Below, one piece after another: positions 13,676-27,190 of a stretch of 64,000 nucleotides of DNA; within the stretch, counting starts at the first letter, position 1; each line of letters opens with the position of its first letter. Under the pieces are notes generated by a model. The model saw nothing but the letters and a program-made list of their open reading frames with translations, made no database searches and had not been told where the DNA came from. This DNA is from Tolypeutes matacus. Its lineage: Eukaryota; Chordata; Mammalia; Cingulata; Chlamyphoridae. The position numbers and the translations under genes were made by a program. Location: the NCBI GenBank assembly GCA_026826555.1, contig JAKSZT010053887.1, forward strand, positions 63,280,167 through 63,344,166, written 5' to 3'.

Positions 13676-16600
13676 CCCTGTATCTTTTTATTTTTACTAG
13701 ATTCTGTCTTTTTCTTAGGAGGCTCTCATATTTCTGATGGTGTTTCTAATGGGGGTGTGTCCACTTTTTATTTGAGCCATACATTGAATTTTTAAGTTTA
13801 ACAATATTAGTGATTTTTTTAAGATTTTTTTAAACTGCCTGATAATTTTGGATATTCTCTTGTTGCTTGATCATTTTTGGATTCTGTCTTCTAGCTCTTT
13901 AATAATTTTAGACTTAATTATATTACATTCTAGTCTGATAATTACAATAGCTGGAGTCCTTGGTGATCTAAATTTAATATTTGCTATTCTGCTGATTTGT
14001 TTTCTTTTATGTTTGGTTATCTTTTATTGTTACCTCATTTTTTTGTTGTTGTTGTTGCTGTTAATCTGTAGGCATTCTGAGAAACTAAACAGAAGATGCT
14101 TTCCTCCAGAAAAGATTTTTATTTGTTTTTGCCAGGGTGGGAATGAGGAAAACTACTGTCCTGAGGCTATTGTATTCTCCTTCCCGTTTGTCTAGTTTAA
14201 GTGTCTCCCATCAGTGCCTATCTTGCTGCTGGACCAAAGCTTAGGCTCCTGGGGGGACTTCCTTCATTTATGCTTACTGTTCATAGTCCCCATTTAAATT
14301 TTTGTTTCTTTTGGACCTTTTCATTGTTCCTCCTCCCTGAAGGCCAGTCAAGGCCCCAGACATCACCTTTCATTCAGAGTTGTGCTTCTTTGAAGCAGGA
14401 GGGCCCTCTGCAAACCTAGTCTGCAATGATACTTGAGCCAGTTTCCTTGTTCTATAGTTTTTTTTATTTATTTCAATCAAAGCTATGTTGTTAGTGTAAA
14501 TATTCAGTGAGCGAAAAATTGAAGAAATTTAAAGTGTTTAAATTTACTTTGTATATTAATAGAGGAACTAATTTTTGAAAGGTAAAGTTAGAAAACTTAA
14601 GACTGGGGAAAATTTGGTTATGATTTTCAATGTTATATTGATATGTAAATAAGGATAATGACAAAGGATCAATTTAATTGAAATTTTAAAATTCCTAAAC
14701 ATGAACTTTTGTCAAGGAAAAAGAAAGCACCTGGAATAAAATATTAACAATAGTTAAAGTTATTGCCAAATTTGTAAGGGGAAATCAATGAGATTTCTGC
14801 AGAATAATTCATAAAGCTTGGAAACATTTCAACTTTTTCTAGGTCAATGACAGAATACACAAACAGACACTTAATAGAAATCTGAGTCTAACAGCTGTAT
14901 TTTTCTCTCATTTCTGTTGAAAACACCTGAAAATGAAAAGGAGATAATGGTTATTGTAACAATTTAATGATGAATATCACAAGAGAGGATTTTATTTTTA
15001 AATCTGTATTTTAAGTTTGATTTCAGTCCTGGGGAAAATGGCAAAAATTTTCTTAAAGGAAGAACCAATGAATGACTTTAAAATAAAAAAATTAGCCAAG
15101 GAATTCAGGAAAATACTTCTCCCAGCATATATCATGTCAAACCAAGTTGACTCTAAACATCTACTGATTACGCGTTTGTGGATAGTAGAAAGGCTTAAAT
15201 TATTTAGAATTCAACTTTCTGTCATTCTATTATCTGCAAGTAGAAGATTCATTTTTGTGAATTACCCATGGGGAGCTGAGTTGCTGCACTGCTTTCCTAA
15301 AAATGCCCTGGTGATAGCCACACACTCTCTTTTTCTTATTGTTATATTTATCCCCTAACAGGGTAGCAGGAGTTAGTGGTAAATGTCTGATGAAATCATG
15401 CAAGTCTTATTTCAAAAATTAGAGTAATCTCTGAATCTGTATATAGACTGATTAAGGATGAAGTAGAGTAGACTTATCCAGTTTAAAGCCAAGTCATTGT
15501 ATTTCTGATTAAGCCGAGAGAAAGATTCCTAATTAAGGGTATTAGCATTGGCTTTGAATGGTTAAGGCAAAGTACAAAGGAAATACCTGGGCAGATAAAA
15601 AATACTAATATCACTAACATCTGAGCTCACATGACCTTGGGAAAGAACCTACACATAGGTAACTTCTGAAAGCACCATAAATATTTCTAATGCCAAGATT
15701 AAAACCCTTGGTATAGTATGTAGTAGCATAAGGAAAATTGAAAATTGTATGGCAGATCACACGCCATCATATAATTTCTAGAGGCATTATATCAATGTCA
15801 TTGCTTTGATTCTTAAGAGAGAGAAAAATTAGAGAATTAAATCTAGAAGATAGACTTACTGGGATTTTGAAATGTGAGAGTTTAGGGTTCTATTCAGAGA
15901 AATAATTGAAAGTAGAGCATGAAAAATTAATTTTAAGAAAAACAAATGGAAATACTCATTCTCATAATAAAAATTCAATTTTTACTTGCTAATCACAATA
16001 AGCAACCTGTCAAAGACTAGAGAGGTTATGATTTATCTATTTTGAATTTTAAATTTAATTTATGTGACTAAATCTTAGCAAAATAGGAAAGCCAATCTAA
16101 GTTACTTGAGCAATACAATAGAAAATGATTCTGATGAAATTGTAGTCCGTTAATATTGTTGAGTTTTTGTTAATTTATTCTCAACTATGCCCCAGATTGT
16201 GATTCTGACATGAAGTTAGTTTCTGCTTCTTAGAAAGGGGTCCATATTGAAAAAGAAATGGTTTTGTTCATTGGTTTTGAACAATGAAGGCATAGTTATC
16301 AAAACTAATGAGTATTTCAGAATGAGCTAGATGTGTAATTTCATGACTTAACATTTGGAACAGCTTATCAATTCTACTTATATTTAGGACATATTGAAAT
16401 ATATATGCATATCTTAGTTCTTGTAGAATTTATATTTCTGAAGGATAAACATTTCCTGGAGAACTGCCAGATTTTTAAAATAAAAATAAGTTTGTAATTA
16501 TTAAGAATATGAATGAGATGAGTTATTTTAATTAAACAATTCTCCCCAAGAAAACTCAATTTACTTAATAAAAATATATTCTTGCAGTTAAAGGGATTTG

Positions 16601-18059
16601 CAATGCTGTTTACTGATAAGGATTGACTAGGTCAGTTCAAGCTTATTATAAGAGTTGGTAGATGGAGAGGTTCCTCTATACATCAAGCATAATTATTTCT
16701 ATAAGACGTTTGGAAAACATTTCATAAAATATCATTGCGGATTAGGTGATATTTTTAGTTGGGTGAATAACCGTATGGAAGAAGTGTGGCAGTTTCTTTT
16801 TTGGGAGCTATATTCTTGGACCTGTCTTTTCTAATTTTTCATCTATAATCTGAATAATGGCCCAAGTCATTAGGTGGGTCACAACATTCAACAAGTTCAA
16901 AACATTTTTATTGAGCATCCATAATGTCCCATGGCATGTGTGCACAACTCAAGGAAGAATTGTTCATTTATTTGAACTCTGATTCAATATGATATTGCCA
17001 CAATGGAACTCAGAATCAAAACTAAGAAAAAATAATGCAATAGTTTTAAATAAAAATCCTAGTCTTAACTTAAAGTATCAGGTTTTTAAAAGGAGGATGA
17101 TAGACAGCTGGCTTGTTATTTGTTCATGAGAGTAAGATTAAGGGTTTTGCTTGATCAGGACCTCAAGATGCGAGAAACTATGGTAGAGTGCCTTCATAGT
17201 CTGTATTAAAGAAGTCATAGCATCTGTGATGATGGTCAGAACACACCTGCCTGAAACATTGGCTCAATTCTGGGCACTTTGCTGGAAACCAGTCCTTGAG
17301 TGCCCTAAGATACTAATCTTACATAATGGTAAGTCAGGAGATATTGTCTCAAATTGATAGCATAAAAATTAATGTGCAAGTATATTGTTTAAAAGTATAT
17401 TAAGCAATAGGGCTAAAGAATAAAATGATTAGCTTGGGAGGAATGGGTAAAGAAATGAAGCATAGGAGTAAAAGCAGCTCCTCTTCTTTCAGAGGAGAGA
17501 GCCAATAAATATATGATTCATGTGTACAGAAATATATAATGACATTATTTCATGTAATGGAGAAAACCACAACGCAGGAAGGAATAAAGGAGGCTGTCTC
17601 CTAGGAGTGGGACTGGGATTGAGAGAAATGGGTTGGGAAAAAAGTCCTTTGGTGCTATTCAATTTTATACCACGTATGCATACTGCTATGATTTTAAAAA
17701 GTAAAATGAGGTCTGGATGATTACTCTCCTCTGGAGAGAAAGTAGAAACAATGACAAAGTGACCAAGTATTAGACGGCTACAGTGCAGAGTGGGATCGGA
17801 ACAGTGGGGTCATGATGGTTGGAGTGGGGTCATTTAAAACAGGTTAAGAAGTAGATTAAGAACTATTCAACTACAGGCCACCTACCTTATGGGATAAAGA
17901 GCACTTATTTAAAGAGACTATCTCTTATTTAAAAAATTAGAATAATTTTCACATTGGGTAGGATAAAGTCATTTATTTGAAAAGAAAACTTCTCTGCTTT
18001 TGGGTTCTAATATTTATACAATGAAAAATAATAAAATCATAATAAAAGAACATTATCAC

Positions 18060-18240
18060 ATGCTGGTAATCATGCTGAATATTTGATACCAGTTCTCTCA
18101 TTTAATCCACACAACATCTGGATGGGGTAAGTACTACATTAAAAACTTGGAGAGCCAAAGGAACTTGCCAGAATTCACGCTACTGATAAGGGGACAGAAC
18201 CAAGATTAGAACCTAGGAAGTCTAGCCTGAGAGCTTGCCT
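18060..18240 (+). repeat. MIR fragment
   Basis: It shows 'ctctcatttaatccacacaacatctgg' followed by 'ggacagaaccaagattagaacctagg', the order of the MIR core and 3' part. Strongly diverged; boundaries approximate. Confidence 0.6.
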
Positions 18241-18597
18241 GCTAGCCCCTTTGGAGAGGTTTATCACTGTTTCACTTTGATTCTTGCTTGTGTTAATTCT
18301 GTACCATTTCTGAAAGCAGCAATACTTTCACCTGCAGAGCGGCTTTTCTGCTTTCTTCCCAGGAAACTTAGTTTGACTCAGATTGGAATGAAGAGAGCTA
18401 AAAGGGGATGGGGGAATAGAAAACACAACCTTTTACCATCTCTTGAACCTAAAATAGCCTTTCTGTTGTGTAACATTTGTTTGTCTTGTACTAGCCACTG
18501 GTAAATGCATGCCATTTTTGTGTCTTGATTGTATTTGAATAAAAATCTATTATCATACTGTCTATTTGAAACTGCTTACATTTAACACCACTTCTTT

Positions 18598-18601
<4 letters not shown>

Positions 18602-18646
<45 letters not shown>

Positions 18647-18658
18647 TACACACACAGC
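18602..18658. repeat. (CT)n then (CA)n microsatellite
   Basis: About 19 CT dinucleotides run into CACACACATACACACACA. It sits at the edge of the MLT1-like LTR that follows. Confidence 0.95.
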
Positions 18659-18963
18659 CTTTCTACCTTATGGAGGCTGCCACCATTCCTTGGCTGGTGG
18701 CCTCCTTCCTCCATCTTCAAAGCCAGCAACAGTGGGTAGAGTCCTTCTCACTTTGATCTCCTTTCCTTCCTCCCTTTGCCACTTCTAAAGACCCTTGTGT
18801 TTACATTGGACCCATTCAAGTAATCCAGAATAATCTCTCCATTGCAAGATCCTTAACTTAATCATATCTGCAAGATCCTTTTTGCCATGTAACCTATTCA
18901 AATTCTGAGGATTAGGACATGGAAATCTTTGAGGGGCCATTATTCTGCAGACCACAATCACCT
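18659..18963 (-). mobile_element. MLT1-like (ERVL-MaLR) LTR fragment, antisense
   Basis: On the minus strand it begins with the known MLT1 start 'tgtggtctgcagaataatggcccctc' and continues through 'gatccttgcaatggagagattattctgg' and 'ggtccaatgtaaacacaagggtc', with 'aagatggaggaaggaggccacc' further on. That order is diagnostic of MLT1 LTRs. The 3' end is missing, replaced by the microsatellite at 18602-18658. It is an old solo or partial LTR with no coding capacity. Confidence 0.75.
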
Positions 18964-19153
18964 ACTAAATGTTAGGCCCTATTCTAGGCTTTATGATATC
19001 TTTTTAAATAGATAATTGAAAAATAAAATATATAAAAATAATAGCACTGTGATAATATGAACTAAGTGTAGCACTATGGAAGAAACAACTCTCTGCTTGG
19101 ACCGAGGATGAGCTAGAAAATTTATTTGGCTAAATAATTAGAATTATTCTTGA

Positions 19154-19498
<345 letters not shown>

Positions 19499-19879
19499 TA
19501 AGGTAAAACTGAAGACACATACAGATAAAAACAAATGTGAGAAAGAAATGATTTAATAGCTAGGTGCTTTGCTTTTCTGCAATAATGTGTGTTCAGGTGG
19601 GTTTGACGAATGATTTCATTTTCAACTAGCATCACCCCAGCAGCACTGAGTTATGGGGAACTACAGGATTCCAGCTAAAACAAACGCAAGATGGCATGGA
19701 ACTGAACTTATCTTTGTTACCAGCTAGTTTGGGTCTCAATGCCAAATGCAAGTGAACCTGGTTGTAAAACTCCCTTTTATGAGCACTATCTTCCTGTATC
19801 CCCGTGGAAAGTTCTGAAATATGCATGAGACGTAATTAGCAGAGATCCATTTTGCCAGCATATTTTACACCAGTGGCTC

Positions 19880-20300
19880 ACAGTGGCAGCACAGAATGTA
19901 TTCATAATAAAATGATTCAGTTAAATGTGATGCCACTTGGTATGCAGCGCAAGTGTTGTTTGTCTCCCCACCACTTTAATGACGCTCTGCAGCCTTTGCT
20001 TATGGGAGCGTTACCAGCATCTCAATGAAGAAGCCGGGCTTCTCTGGAGCAGAGATGCGGCCCAGGCCACAGTTTTTCTTGGAGGACAGGGACGTCCAGC
20101 AAGGGAAGCTGTAAGAGCCTGCTATCGGGGTCTCGGAGGGCGTGAGCACCCTTGGAGGTTAGTGAGCTGCAGGGATCACCTCAGGCCTGATTGCAACAGC
20201 ACAGCAGGAGCCCAGCAGAAAGCAAGTATCCAGCTTGTGGCCGATTAAGCAATAATTCCAAACCATTCTTTCTTTCCCCTTCTGCAGAAGTTCCTGCATT
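19880..20300. other. Relatively GC-rich, repeat-free intronic block
   Basis: In contrast to the AT-rich surroundings, this block is clearly richer in G and C and shows no similarity to any repeat I recognise. The 103-codon frame at 19937-20248 has no recognisable domain and no splice context tying it to the gene. It could be a regulatory or lineage-conserved noncoding element, or an alternative exon. I cannot tell which from one sequence. Confidence 0.3.
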
Positions 20301-21639
20301 TGTGCAGAAATGAGCAGTTCATACTTCGTGCAAGGGGTGGAAAGTTCTTTGTTAGTAATGAGTAGTGTGTCATGTCACTACTTCAAACACTGTTTTCTGG
20401 TTATTCTAGGAGATAAAAATCCTTTACAAAACAATTCATTTTGAATTCCATCTGCAGAGAAACATTCCCTCGTAAATGTTTTACTGAACTTTATGAAGGC
20501 AACCAGTTAATTTGGCTCCCTGGTGGCCACTGAGTGATGCATATGTTTCCAGGAGAACATTTTGCTAATTGAGATTTTCGGAGTTAAAAAGTTAGACTTG
20601 TACTTAGACGCTAAGATCTTATGTTGCCTAGCCATGAGATAAGGAATATCCCGTGAGGAATTCAGGAAATGGGGCATAAAGATCTAGAATCTTCCATTTG
20701 GGATTTGAAGACAAAGCCAAGGTAATGGAAAACTATGCAAATTTTAAGCAACAATAGAATATGCACATATGGTGTATGATGTAGGAAGAATCACTGTACA
20801 ATTGAGCTGGGTATTCACACCTCTACTTACTGTTGTTGTTAATAGCATAAATAGTGTTTTTATATATTTAAAAGCATAGAACTTCCATCCTACACATAAG
20901 TATTTCCTAAGTATTAGCTGTGAAACTACAAACACTGTAACATTATATTACATTTATAATTTCAAAAATAAAATGCAGAAAAGTACAAAGAAAAAAAATA
21001 TCATCCACAGTCCCAGCAACCAGAGATTACTTTTATCATTTCAAAGTAATTATGAAAAGCAAATAAAACAGTGTTGAACAACTATGAGGGGCCAAGAATG
21101 AAGCTATCTGTGGGAAGTGATTAACTCTGCCTGGGTTGGGCTGCATGACATTTCAGCAGAGCCCTGAAAACTAGAGTGAGGATCTCTAGGAAGGAGAAGG
21201 AAGTAGTACCAGACAGAAGCAGCAGCAGGAGTAAATGCAAAGAGGCTTAAGCACTCACAGGGCATTCAGGGGCAGAGCATTTATTTTGGTGTAGCTAGTT
21301 TGTGGAATTCTTAGCAAACATTCCAGGAGTTGAGTCAGTTATGGAGCTTAGAGTCAGATTGTAAAGGTCATTCACTAAATGTACCACAGTCTGGTCTAGG
21401 AAAAACAAAGCATAGACTTGGGGTTAAAACAAGCATTTTCACACTGTCATCTGGGGAACTCAGGAGATTTAGATCCTATCGGGGGTCTCTGAGGTCAAAA
21501 CAATTTTCCTCGTAATACTGACTTGTTTGTGTTTTTCCCTTTCATTCTCTCATGAGTATACCATGGAGTTTTCTAGAGGCTACCTGATGTGTGAAGACAT
21601 CATTGTTCTGACTGCTAATGGAATGTGTGCTTGTGTATT

Positions 21640-21885
21640 CTTTTTTTTAAAACAATTTATTGAAGTATATCATTCATACATGAACATACATAAACTATAA
21701 GTGTTCGGTAAACATCGTGATCTTACAAAACAAACATACATAACATCATACAGGGCTCCCACACATCACCCCCCCACAAACACCCTGCATTGTTGCGAAA
21801 CATTTGTTTACAAATTATGAAAGAGCATCATCAAAGTATTACTACTAACTATAGTCAGTATCTTCCTCCCCTATACATTAAGGAT
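21640..21885 (-). repeat. LINE-1 3'-end-like fragment, antisense
   Basis: Starting with T-rich 'ttttttttaaaacaatttattgaag', it runs through 'cataaactataagtgttcggtaaacatcg' and 'atcatacagggctcccacacatcacc'. This looks like an antisense L1 3' UTR with A-tail, from a different subfamily than the intron 1 element. A DAS-SINE is inserted at its right side, and related sequence seems to resume at about 22394-22480. Confidence 0.45.
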
Positions 21886-22393
21886 TTATTTATTTATTTA
21901 CTTTTATCCATTTTTACCCTACCCCTGTTTTTGCTGTTTCTGTGTCCATTCGCTGGGCAACTCTCTGTGTCCATTTCCTGCCCTCTCTTCTCATCCTTCT
22001 CCTCCTGTCTTCACTGGATTTGATCCTCGGAACCTCCAATGTGGGAGAGAGGCATCCTACTACCTCCTGTGCCACCTTAGTTCCTGGTTTTTCAGTGCAT
22101 CTCTTCTTGCTCTCCTTTGTGTCACTCTTCTGTTACATCATCATCTTGCTGCATGGCTTGCGGGGCCTGGCGGCGCACCCACTCGCAGGCCCTGGCGGCT
22201 CACCTGTGGATGGGGCCTGACGGCTCACCCGCTCGTGGGTTCTGGCAGCACACCTGTGCACGGGGCTTGGTGGCCCACGCGCCTTCTATATTTTTCTTTT
22301 TTAACTTTTTACCAGGAGGTCCTGGGGGTCAAACCCAGGTCCCTCCATATGGGAGACAGACGCCCAACCATCCGAGCCACATACGTCCCCCTG
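21886..22393 (-). mobile_element. DAS-type composite SINE, antisense, long form
   Basis: On the minus strand it has the tRNA-like head ('gtatgtggctcggatggttgggcg', 'gggtttgacccccagg'), a GC-rich middle made of about five units of 25-26 bp (22140-22285), then the second module and a (TAAA)n-rich tail. Only a poor candidate duplication can be seen at the ends (near 21872 and 22395), so boundaries are approximate. It is longer than the other copies because of the extra central units. Confidence 0.8.
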
Positions 22394-24727
22394 TTATATC
22401 TCCTAAGGTTGACCAAAGATACCCAAAGTTACAGTCTTTTCCCATACAGGATGGTCATATAATAAATCAGGCTTAGTTTATCACCAGCATTCTAAAAACC
22501 AGACCTAGGGAGAAAAACTAGGTCTGGGGACACATGCATGGTTTCTAATATAGTGACTGTTTAGCCAACCCTGATTATCACAAAATCAAGACAGCAAAAA
22601 TATTCACACTGCTTGTGTATTCTTGTGTTTTAATATTTTCTCAGTTTTAATTTCCAATATATAAAAATGAAAGCTATTTGGGTTTCTCAATAGTTTTTAA
22701 GAGTATAAAAGATCCTGAGACCAAAAGTTTTGAGAACTGCTGGTTTAGAAAATCGCAGTTCAAATGTTGGGCAGATGGCCTGACCTCTCTGGCTTCGGTT
22801 TACTAATGTTGAAAATATGTGTGCCTGTATGTGTGGGGTGGGGTGGGTAGGAATAAGAATAATAGCATGTACCTCTCCAGCATTGCCTTGCTGGGGCTGC
22901 AGTCTTGAAAGCAGTCCTCCTGCCTCATAAGCAGCCAGCCCTGGCACATCTCCCTCTCCAATCCCACATCTCTTGGGCTGAATGTTGCTGCTTTATGATG
23001 GCTACTTTTCTCAACTTCTGGGTATTCTGTAGTCTTTATTTTAACCAGTGTCATGTTGAAACAGATGTCAGGAAGATTTAGATATAGGACAGTCTGAATT
23101 GGAGTTTGTCACTAGACCTGCTCCTCCTAGATTGTCCCTTGTGGTGGAGAAGATGTTGATCTGCCTCCTTCTCTGCTACCGCTTTGCAGTTTGTTCTTAC
23201 AAAGATTCTGTTTTGAGCTCACCTCCTGTCCTCTCAGCTCCCTGAAGTCTCCAGAGACCACTCCAGCCACAATGGTCCCTCTCCTTTTGAGTATCAGTCA
23301 GATTTCTAGCTGTTTTGCCAGCTAAGCATTTAACTAAACTCTTATTTTTCTCTCCTCTTATGTTTTTGGTGTAAGGAAAAGATCCTTGTCTTTCACTTTT
23401 GTATCTTCCCACTGCTCCTACCAAAGTCCTCCTTAATGGACTTTACCAGATTTAGTCCATTACAGTCATTCCCATTCCAAGCTCAATAGCAACCCATGCT
23501 CTTTCAGTTGGCTGGTTCCTGTTCTTTGGTTATCTGGTTTGGTGTCTTTCTTGAAGATTTGCCTTTGTCTGAATTTAATGAACTTCACTTCTGTTATTGT
23601 CATATCCACATGTTGCCTATACTTCATTATTATTTCATTCTCTTTTGACTTCAGTGGGGACCTAACAAATACCTACAGAAAAGCAACTCAGCATATTTCT
23701 GTGCCTTTTTTTTTTTTTTTTTTAATCTCCTTGCCTTGTGGTACTGTCACAACCTAATCTAAGAAAGTGGTGTTAGGTCAACGCAAAGCCTTTTAAAAAG
23801 AACCGCATGCTTTATTTCATCTGGCGAAGCTTGCCCTCACAATTAGTGGCAGAACAAGTTGGGACCAGTTAAGGGAGTCCCTGGGATGAACAACTTTGAA
23901 AGGATTAAAGTTACCCAAGCATCCTGGAAGCAGTTTTGTGAACTGTCTTTGCACTGAGTTCTTAAATGAAGCATCTCTTAATAACCACTGAATGTTGGGA
24001 AATTTTAAACAAATGTATTTCTAGATTGCATATAAACTGGCAGAGATAAAATTTCTGAATTATCACTATGGCTTTCATCCTCATGATGTAGGTTTACGTG
24101 TTTTTGTAAGATGGGTAATGTTTCAGTTTGTCTTGTATCTAGGACACATTTATATCTTTGCTAGTTATTTAAAAATCATCAAATTTTGACAGATTAAATG
24201 ATATTTACTGTTTTTATTTTTTTAAATTGTTTTACTATATTAGTAAAATGTTACATGTAAAATATTGCATGCTTATTGTAGGTAATTAAAACAATGCAGT
24301 AAAGCTCAAATAATTAAATATTGCTTAAATATCATATTCTAAACATCTCTCTGTACATTGACTATTTCACATAAATATGGTTCTCTAACCTACTTTTTAT
24401 TCAATAATATATTGAAATATATTTCCTTGTGCCTCAATGTCAATCTACTTTGTCATTTTTAAAAGGCTGCACGGCATCCCAATGTATGTGTGTATCACAA
24501 TTTACTGATACATTTCTCGTGATGGATTTTTGCTATTATAAATATTTTTTGTGCATGAATATTTCGACACACATGACTTTATCTCTTTAGGGTAAATTCT
24601 AAGGAATGGATTTCTAGGTTAAGATATGCATATTAGATAATTTAATATATATTTCCAAATTTCTCTCATAATCTTTCCATTTTACCCAACCTCTAAGAAT
24701 AAACATATTGATCACATATACAGTTAT

Positions 24728-25115
24728 TGTTGGGCATTGAATCTTGTCCCCCAGAAAAGGCGGTGGGTGTGAACACATTTGTAAACAGGACCTTTGAAGA
24801 TGATATTAGTTAAGGTGGCCAAACTGAAGAAGGGCCTTCATTCAATATGGCTGAAGTCCTCCAAGCAAAAGAAATTGGACATGGAAGGAGAGAAGCTACA
24901 GGGAGCAGCCAGAAGCTGGAAATCCACAGAGCCAGGAAGAGAAAGAACACACCACCATGTGCATTGCCATGTGATGGAAAAGCCAAGGAAAGCCAAAGGT
25001 TGCTGGCTAGCCAGAAGATGCTGACCTTGGAAGGAAGCAAGCCTTCTAGCCTCTGAAACCATGAACAATAAATTCCTGTTTTTAATGCAAATTGTATGGC
25101 ATTTGTTTTGGCAGG
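24728..25115 (+). mobile_element. MaLR-like solo LTR, sense
   Basis: The block starts 'gttgggcattgaatcttgtcccccag', continues 'tttgtaaacaggacctttgaagatgat' and ends in 'ctagcctctgaaaccatgaacaataaattcctg', with an AATAAA signal. That is the usual order of ERVL-MaLR LTRs. The phrase 'atttgtaaa(c/t)aggacctttgaagatg' recurs at 29350, so both belong to one family, perhaps xenarthran. Three overlapping open frames here (24794-25230) are not genes. Confidence 0.6.
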
Positions 25116-26829
25116 TGAAAAGTAAAACAGTTATATAAAGAGACTTGTCAGAGTTCCTGGGTTCCTCTGGCAAGGTTCCTGGAGACTTGGTGGGGTTCTC
25201 ATAATCCAGCAAAGGACACTGGCTTTGCAAATTTGAAGATTAGACCTTCTTCATTTCATCCAGAGTGGTGCTGTTTCTTGAAGACCAGCTCATATTATCA
25301 TAGGAAACTTAACACCAAATCATTATTAAAAATTAGGGCTGGGGCATAATTTTCTAGTGACAGTGCACACCATTTTGTTTTTTTTTTGAACTATTAAGGT
25401 GTTTAAGAATCCCAAACAAGGCAATTGATAGTTCCCTTGGTAATAGAAGAATCTGAGCAGAGGGAAATAAATAGGCTAGAGGGAAATTTATCTCCAGAGA
25501 TAGACTTACTGAGTGTATACTTCCTTAGTCCTTGTAGTTAGGCAAAAATCAATCAGTTTCTCTTTTGAATGGAACCAGATGAACACTAATAAAAACTGTC
25601 TCTGTGTCTGTCCTATTGTTAACTCCAAGTGACCTCGTCTCCTCTGTTGACGTGGCTCTTCTTCACTGGCCAGCCTACTCTAACTGGCTACGTGGCAGTC
25701 TTGAGGCTATATGCTCTGGTCACTCGATCGAGACATGAGAAATACTTTTATAGGCTACACCAACACACACATGCACACACACGTGCTTATTTATATAGAT
25801 GTGATTAGTTTGGAAGGAATAACATTCACATATTACAAAATTTAAAAGTACAAATGGGTATCCAGTGAATGTTTTTTCTCTAGTTACTGTCTATACCTAT
25901 TCAGTTTCCTTCCTGGGAGGCAATCAGTTTCATGAGTTCTATAAGGACCATTTAATGGGCATTGTATTCTTATACAAGTGATTTTATATTTATACTTGTA
26001 TTAAATTTTAAATGCTCTTTACACAAATGGTAGGATATTATATGCATGAACATATTGTTCTGCACATTGATTTTTCACCAAACAATACAGCCTAAAGATC
26101 ATTTGATCTCAATACCTAAAGAATAGCCTCATTTTTTGTTTAGAGCTGCATAGTATTCCATTGTATGGGAATACAACTTTATTTAATAGCTTTATTTTTC
26201 CTCAATATACATTTAGGAAATAGGTCTGAGAAAAGGTTTGATGAAATAAACCAGAGGACTATGTACAAAGTCAAGAGTTCCAAACCAGTAAGAAAAAGTG
26301 CATGGATGAAGCATTCATCCCTGAGAGCCACAGCAGTCTAGGACCTTCCCATCAGAGGTGAGGCAAGGTCTTTGATGGTTTTTGAGTCCAGCTGACGGAT
26401 CTTGATGATCTTCAGAAGTTTGCTGCTTGCATATTTCTTCTTCACGGCTATACATTTTTGTTAAGTTTTCATTTCCTCTCACTACATTTTTGGCCATGTG
26501 CTGCATGACCCTCTAATACTTCATTCTCTGGGTAGCCAGCATAATACTGCTGCTTTAAGCTCCATTTAGACTGATTCCAGTATTTTTCTACCACATACAA
26601 TGCAGTAGTTTTTAAACCTTGCACACAGACATTTTAGCACTAGGAAGAAACTACCCATAGGAAAAATTCCAAAATTGGAATTGTTATGTCAGAGAGTATT
26701 TACATCTGTAAATCTGATATTGTCCAGTGTTCTCATAAAAGCTTCCTAAATCCATCAACAAAATAGGAGAAGTTCCTTTTCCCAGATTCTCTCTGTGTCA
26801 CAATATCTATCATTTTTAGAAGATTTTTC

Positions 26830-27190
26830 TTAGCAGCTTTTGTAGAATGGGTCAAGTGGTGAAGTTCTGGAGTGAGGGAGAGTTCTCAATGTTTTACTTT
26901 GAGTCTCTTAATTTCTCTAAGCTTCAGCTTTCTTGTCTATAAAATGGGAATGACAATACCTACCTTGCAGAATTTTTGAAAAGGACAAAGGATGCCATCT
27001 TTAAGATATATGTGTATGTGGGTGTGGGTGTATAACACTTTTAAAATAGATTTTTGCTTATCTGGTCACATCAATTGCCCCCACGACCAAAAAAAAAGTA
27101 AGGGCAGGACTTTTTTACTGTTGTATCCTCAGTACCTATAACGAATGCCTGGCATATTGCAGGAGTTCAATAAATATTTGTTGAATGAAT
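26830..27190 (+). repeat. MIR and L2 3'-end-like fragments
   Basis: The first half has 'tttctctaagcttcagctttcttgtctataaaatgggaatgac', a MIR core. The end, 'gaatgcctggcatattgcaggagttcaataaatatttgttgaatgaat', is the standard 3' terminus of L2/MIR elements. A short AAAAAAAA/GT-rich stretch separates them. Boundaries approximate. Confidence 0.65.

Noticed and set aside
13072..13795. Several open frames of 70-165 codons on both strands
   Set aside because: They lie within and around an antisense DAS-SINE and T-rich tracts, with no conserved protein pattern.
24794..25230. Open frames of 69-130 codons on both strands
   Set aside because: They lie in a MaLR-like LTR and shadow one another.
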